Below are positions 49,853 through 53,395 of a stretch of DNA of 53,395 bases, piece by piece. The notes beneath the pieces are model-generated. The model was given only the letters and a program-made list of their open reading frames with translations, was not told the origin of the DNA and made no database searches. The position numbers and the translations under genes were made by a program. Position 1 is the first letter of the stretch. Each line of letters begins with the position of its first letter. Source of the DNA: an uncultured Desulfovibrio sp. (lineage in GTDB: Bacteria > Desulfobacterota > Desulfovibrionia > Desulfovibrionales > Desulfovibrionaceae); contig CASEWR010000108.1 of assembly GCA_949291675.1 (NCBI GenBank), positions 1 through 53,395 on the forward strand. Reading direction: 5' to 3'.

Positions 49853-50407
49853 ATGCCATCGTTCCTCAATGTTCTTCTGCAAAACCTCATCTCCGGTCCA
49901 GCCACGGATCCGTTCCCCTTTGGGGAGACATTCACGCCAAAGCGCATTCGTGGCCGCATCCTTGTCGATCCCGAGCGTTGCCTTGGGTGTGGCATGTGCC
50001 GTCACGTGTGCGCGGCAGGCGCCATTCACCTGCAAAAGGACAGCAAGGGCTGGACAATTACCATCTGGCAGGACAGCTGCTGTCTTTGTCGCTCCTGCGT
50101 GACCTACTGTCCCATGAGTGCCATGTCCATTGATCCGGATTGGCACAGCGCCCATGCAGAAGAGGACAAGTTCAAGCGCATTGAGCAGCATACCATCAGC
50201 TATGAGCCGTGTGCCCGTTGTGGGACCCCCATGCGTGTCATGGCCTTGGACAAGGCAAAACAGCTCTATGCAGATGATGCGGACGTGGATCCGGAGGAAA
50301 TTCGGCATCTGTGCCGCAGTTGTCGACAGATGCGCGACGCAGAGAACAGCACCGTCTGTGTCCTGCGCTCGGACATCAATACTGCCCTGCAGGAAGGGCG
50401 CGACTAG
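49853..50407 (+). CDS. cooX: CooX, ferredoxin-like iron-sulfur subunit
   Basis: This 184-aa subunit belongs to the NuoI/HyfH/EchF-type group. It has two complete [4Fe-4S] motifs, CLGCGMCRHVCAAGA and CCLCRSCVTYCPMSA (~45-90), which pass electrons from the soluble ferredoxin CooF towards CooL. In the C-terminal half a further CxxC pair set (CARCGT and LCRSCR) looks like a small zinc or iron site. It begins 3 bases after cooL; cooU follows after 56 bases. Confidence 0.92.
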   Translation: MPSFLNVLLQNLISGPATDPFPFGETFTPKRIRGRILVDPERCLGCGMCRHVCAAGAIHLQKDSKGWTITIWQDSCCLCRSCVTYCPMSAMSIDPDWHSAHAEEDKFKRIEQHTISYEPCARCGTPMRVMALDKAKQLYADDADVDPEEIRHLCRSCRQMRDAENSTVCVLRSDINTALQEGRD

Positions 50408-50463
50408 AAAGATGCCCTGTTTCCCGCTGATGTATCATCAGGGATAAGACCCAAGGATTACAC

Positions 50464-51006
50464 ATGTTCGATGTCATCAAGGGCAATACAGCCCTCATCA
50501 ATACACTCACGTCCTTGAGCACAAAGGACGGCGTGACGCTTGGGGCAGACAATTACGGCAATGCCCAGCACTGGTTTGAGCTCAGCTCTCCGTCTCACCT
50601 CACTGCTGCCGCAGCCGCGTTGAAAGACATGTCTGCAAGGCTCAGCCTGATTTCCGGCTATTCGAGAGCGTCGCAGCCAGACGCAGAAGAGGCGCCTTTT
50701 GCTGCCTGCTATAACTTTGTGCTCGACAGCGTGATCTACAATATTACGGCTATTATCACCAAAAAGGAGCCTCAGGTTCCCACAATTACTCCATGGTTCG
50801 CCAACGCTGACTGGCATGAGCGCGAGATGATGGAACTTGTGGGCATCACGGTAGCGCACCAGCCCAACCCCAACCGCCTCTTTCTTGACGCTTCTCTTGA
50901 CCAGGGCATGCTGAGCAGGCTTGTTCCTCTGTCTGTCATGATGAATGGCGCCTGCACCAAGGATCTCTGGGAGCGCATCCTGTCCAGCAAGGAAGGGAGT
51001 CACTAA
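50464..51006 (+). CDS. cooU: CooU, NuoC-like hydrogenase subunit
   Basis: The 180-aa protein matches the complex I 30-kDa (NuoC/EchD-like) family, which supports assembly of the large subunit. The signature is PTITPWFANADWHEREMMELVGITVAHQPNPNRLFLD at ~101-137 (read in parts), corresponding to the ERE-D-G pattern of NuoC. It stops directly before the cooH ATG (TAAATG), so translation is coupled with cooH. Confidence 0.9.
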   Translation: MFDVIKGNTALINTLTSLSTKDGVTLGADNYGNAQHWFELSSPSHLTAAAAALKDMSARLSLISGYSRASQPDAEEAPFAACYNFVLDSVIYNITAIITKKEPQVPTITPWFANADWHEREMMELVGITVAHQPNPNRLFLDASLDQGMLSRLVPLSVMMNGACTKDLWERILSSKEGSH

Positions 51007-52107
51007 ATGCCTGCACCCAAAAATTCGCCTGCCACCTTCAACATCCCTCTGGGACCTGTTCATGTAGCGCTGGAAGAACCTGTTTACTTTGACCTGCAGG
51101 TGGATGGTGAGATCATCCGCGGCGCAACGCTGCACAGTGGTCATGTGCACAGAGGTATGGAAAATCTTGCCCAGCACCGCAACCTCATCATGAACCAGAC
51201 GCTCACCGAGCGTGTCTGTTCCCTTTGTTCCAACAGCCATGCCTTTACCTACGCCATGGTTGTGGAAAATGCCCTTGGCATAGAGGTACCCGAGCGTGCC
51301 CACTATCTGAGAACGCTTACGGAAGAAATCAAGCGTGTTGCCTCTCACTTGTTCAACCTGGCCATTCAGGCCCATCTGTGCGGTTTTGAATCCCTTTTCA
51401 TGCACACCATGGAACTGCGTGAAATTTTCCAGGATGTGAAGGAAAGTCTCTACGGCAATCGCATGAATCTGGCTTTCAATTGCATTGGTGGTACCAAGTT
51501 CGATCTTGACGAGGAATGTTTTGATTTTTTGGATGAAAGCATCAACAAGTTCATGCCTGCCTACAAGGAACTCATGGACATCTTCGAAACGGATCCTCTC
51601 ATCTGTGCCCGCATAAAGGGTATCGGACTGCTGCCCAAGGAAGATGCCCTGCGTCTTGGCGTTGTGGGACCTGTGGCAAGAGGTTCTGGCCTTGCCATCG
51701 ATGTCCGCAAGGAAACGCCCTACGCAGCGTACGGTAAAATCGATTTTGACATTATCGTGCGTGATGGCTGTGATCTTTATGCCCGCACCTGCGTGCGCCT
51801 GCATGAAGTTATTGAATCCATCAAGATTATCCGCCAGGTCATGCGCGACATTCCCCAGGGGGAAGTCCGCACACATATGAACAGAATCTTCCCTTCTCAG
51901 GCGATTGCAAGATCCGAGGCTCCGCGCGGTGAGGTGATCTACTACATCCGTACCAACCACACGGAAATTCCCGAACGCCTCAAGTGGAGAGTTCCTTCCT
52001 ACATGAACTGGGAAGCCCTCGGCGTCATGCTGCGCGATGCCAAGGTTGCCGACGCGGCACTCATAACCAATACAATTGATCCATGCGTTTCCTGCACGGA
52101 GCGCTAG
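51007..52107 (+). CDS. cooH: CooH, NiFe-hydrogenase large (catalytic) subunit
   Basis: CooH binds the NiFe active site and makes H2 from electrons supplied through CooF, CooX and CooL. The 366-aa protein has both nickel motifs: N-terminal RVCSLCSNSHAF (~68-80) and C-terminal DPCVSCTER. It ends right after the second motif, so there is no peptide for a maturation protease to remove, as noted for CooH from other species. The ligand pair LHSGHVHRGME near residue 40 and GPVARGSG are also conserved. hypA, for nickel delivery, follows 4 bases after the stop. Confidence 0.95.
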   Translation: MPAPKNSPATFNIPLGPVHVALEEPVYFDLQVDGEIIRGATLHSGHVHRGMENLAQHRNLIMNQTLTERVCSLCSNSHAFTYAMVVENALGIEVPERAHYLRTLTEEIKRVASHLFNLAIQAHLCGFESLFMHTMELREIFQDVKESLYGNRMNLAFNCIGGTKFDLDEECFDFLDESINKFMPAYKELMDIFETDPLICARIKGIGLLPKEDALRLGVVGPVARGSGLAIDVRKETPYAAYGKIDFDIIVRDGCDLYARTCVRLHEVIESIKIIRQVMRDIPQGEVRTHMNRIFPSQAIARSEAPRGEVIYYIRTNHTEIPERLKWRVPSYMNWEALGVMLRDAKVADAALITNTIDPCVSCTER

Positions 52108-52111
52108 GGAC

Positions 52112-52498
52112 ATGCACGAAGCATCCCTGGCCCAGGGACTGTTGAGGGTGACTCTTGAAAGTGTGTCCGCATACAATCAGGAGCACCCTGAAACACGAGC
52201 TGGCCGCATCACTTCCCTCAGACTGGGGCTTGGACTCCTTTCCTGCGTGGAAATAACCACCTTCACAGGCTGTTTTGAACTGCTTGCCGAAGGAACGCCA
52301 GCCGAAGGTGCCCGTCTTGACATAGAACGGGAACCATTACCCTGCATGTGCAGCTCATGCAACACCCACTTCGAGCTTGTGCATAGGAAATTTGTCTGCC
52401 CTCATTGCGGTAGCCAAAACATATCCTTCACCGGTGGACACGGTCTCACCCTGCTCGGCCTGGAAGTGGAAAACAACACAAACTCTTCGAACACCTGA
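52112..52498 (+). CDS. hypA: HypA, hydrogenase nickel-insertion protein
   Basis: HypA delivers nickel to the hydrogenase large subunit, with HypB. The 128-aa protein starts MHEASLAQGLL, where His2 and the N-terminus bind nickel, and has a zinc site of two CxxC pairs (CMCSSC and CPHC, ~75-105). A longer frame reaching into cooH adds no family sequence. Its position inside the coo operon, between cooH and cooF, equals that in Desulfovibrio vulgaris. hypB is not in the window. Confidence 0.95.
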   Translation: MHEASLAQGLLRVTLESVSAYNQEHPETRAGRITSLRLGLGLLSCVEITTFTGCFELLAEGTPAEGARLDIEREPLPCMCSSCNTHFELVHRKFVCPHCGSQNISFTGGHGLTLLGLEVENNTNSSNT

Positions 52499-52528
52499 CA
52501 CCATATACGCAAATAACAGGACAGAGCC

Positions 52529-53191
52529 ATGCTGGAACGTATTGTCTTAATCTCCGAGCGCTGCAGAGCCTGTCGGCGCTGCGAAGTCGCCTGCATCGCA
52601 GCTCACCACGGACTGGACATCAAGGAAGCCACAAAACGCAGGGCCGAGTTCATCTCTCGCGTACGCGTCATCAAGGGCGAAGGCTTCAAGACGACCACAA
52701 GGTGTCATGAGTGCCGTAACGCGCCCTGCTGCCACATCTGCCCCACAGGGGCTCTGGAACAGCTTGAAAGTGGCGAGGTGCGCATGCACGAGGAACTGTG
52801 CATAGCCTGTGAAATGTGCGCCGATGCCTGTCCCTACGGAGCCATCCAGATGGATGTGACTTCGCTGCCTGTCGTCAAGATGGAAGACAATCCTGATGAC
52901 GATGAACTTTTGCAACCACGCAAGGTCGCGGTGCGCTGCGATCTGTGCCGAGACTGGCGCAAGCTCAATGGAAAATCCATGACTCCGTGTATGGAAGCCT
53001 GCCCGGCTCAATGCATTGGCCTTATGAAGGAAGATGGAACAACGCTCTTCCCCGAGAAGCCTCAGAAAAAGCCTGTGGCAGCCAAACCAGTCCCTCAGGT
53101 CAAGGCAGCGGAAACGGAAAAACAGGAGACTGCGGCGGCAAAGCCGGCAGAAACCTCTGCTCCATCTGCTCAGGCAACTCCTGAAAAGTAG
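52529..53191 (+). CDS. cooF: CooF, polyferredoxin linking electron donor and hydrogenase
   Basis: CooF carries electrons from carbon monoxide dehydrogenase to the coo hydrogenase. The first ~170 residues hold four cysteine clusters: CRACRRCEVACIAAH, CHECRNAPCCHICPTGA, CIACEMCADACPYGA and CDLCRDW with CMEACPAQC, the usual DMSO reductase subunit B/CooF layout. The last ~45 residues (KPVAAKPVPQVKAAETEK onward) form an Ala/Pro/Lys/Glu-rich tail not expected in CooF. It is the last gene of the operon. No cooS (CODH) is present within the window. Confidence 0.92.
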   Translation: MLERIVLISERCRACRRCEVACIAAHHGLDIKEATKRRAEFISRVRVIKGEGFKTTTRCHECRNAPCCHICPTGALEQLESGEVRMHEELCIACEMCADACPYGAIQMDVTSLPVVKMEDNPDDDELLQPRKVAVRCDLCRDWRKLNGKSMTPCMEACPAQCIGLMKEDGTTLFPEKPQKKPVAAKPVPQVKAAETEKQETAAAKPAETSAPSAQATPEK

Positions 53192-53212
53192 CTCTTTTGA
53201 ACAAACTTTGAA

Positions 53213-53395
53213 ATCGGGTAGGCGGGGGCGATCGCTCGCCCCAACCTCCCACACCACCGGACGTACGGGTCACGTATCACGGCGGTTCAACTAAACAAGG
53301 CTTTCTTGGCTCTGAGGCACTCCGTTATTTCGAGAAGCGACAGGAGTCCGTGTTTCATTGTACACGTTTTCCAGTCAGCTATTTCTTCCATAAGG
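53213..53395 (-). mobile_element. 3' end of a group II intron (domains V and VI), antisense to coo
   Basis: Read on the minus strand, 53288-53250 is a domain V-type hairpin: ACCGCCG pairs with CGGTGGT, an inner TACG/CGTA stem is capped by a short GAC-containing loop. Directly after it (53249-53213) comes domain VI, where GGAGG pairs with CCT-A-CC leaving one bulged A seven bases from the end, and GGGGCGA pairs with TCGCCCC. The sequence ends CCTACCCGAT, a common group II 3' terminus, placing the splice junction at 53213. The intron body and 5' end lie beyond the window. Confidence 0.8.
53287..53395 (-). CDS. C-terminal end of a reading frame within the group II intron, unidentified
   Basis: An open frame runs from the window edge to a TGA at 53289-53287, which overlaps the first bases of domain V, as intron-encoded protein genes often do. 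The 35 visible residues (ending ITECLRAKKALFS) show no motif I recognise as reverse transcriptase, so it may be the end of the intron-encoded protein or a chance frame. Confidence 0.4.
   Translation of the reverse strand, partial: LMEEIADWKTCTMKHGLLSLLEITECLRAKKALFS

Overview
The window looks like a chromosomal segment of a sulfate-reducing bacterium of the Desulfovibrio type (Desulfovibrionaceae). The reasons are a DsrC protein with both C-terminal-arm cysteines, a desulfoferrodoxin / short rubredoxin / rubredoxin:oxygen oxidoreductase cluster, and a complete coo-type energy-converting NiFe hydrogenase operon in the order cooM-K-L-X-U-H-hypA-cooF. The rubredoxin is the short form (46 aa, 22 residues between the cysteine pairs) known from D. 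desulfuricans. The DNA is fairly GC-rich, so long antisense reading frames are common and meaningless. The assignment rests on gene content only.

Layout. 1-3.5 kb: the end of an Ala-rich protein (possibly CofD/YvcK-like), an RluA-type pseudouridine synthase with repeat-expanded insertions, and a DUF47-Pit phosphate uptake pair. 3.7-5.5 kb (minus): argD and dut. 5.7-7.4 kb: a 26-bp tandem repeat, trmFO and tRNA-Val(GAC). 7.6-14.8 kb: the translation cluster thrS-infC-rpmI-rplT-pheS-pheT, with a small secreted protein gene between pheS and pheT. 15.3-19.9 kb: a MerR regulator followed by rpe, tkt and pgk. 20.0-20.2 kb: the small SRP RNA with its own promoter and terminator. 20.3-22.2 kb (minus): a 2-hydroxyacid dehydrogenase and an amidohydrolase.

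22.7-30.2 kb (minus) is the cell-envelope block: a TtcA-like tRNA thiolation enzyme, tolQ, tolR, tolA, an unfamiliar 603-residue periplasmic protein with a TolA-C-like domain and three 92-residue repeats, tolB, and then pal under its own promoter after a terminator. 30.5-31.9 kb: rpoZ and dnaJ. 32-33.1 kb (minus): metF and a small FlgM-like protein. 33.3-36.8 kb: a phosphodiester-glycosidase-like exported protein, then desulfoferrodoxin, rubredoxin and Roo, which together detoxify superoxide and oxygen. 36.8-37.8 kb (minus): a short, divergent LarC. 38.4-44.5 kb: a CBS-ACT protein, dsrC, a class A PBP, TrmI and gpsA. 44.6-53.2 kb: the coo hydrogenase operon. At 53.2 kb, antisense to coo, lies the 3' end (domains V and VI) of a group II intron whose body lies outside the window.

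Two themes stand out. First, many proteins carry low-complexity extensions or insertions built from perfect short DNA tandem repeats (15, 18, 42 and 276 bp), which suggests repeated slippage-type expansion. Second, several starts are non-ATG: TTG for gpsA and for the Tol-region repeat protein, GTG for cooL, and possibly AUA for infC. The least explained item is the extra repeat protein in the Tol operon.
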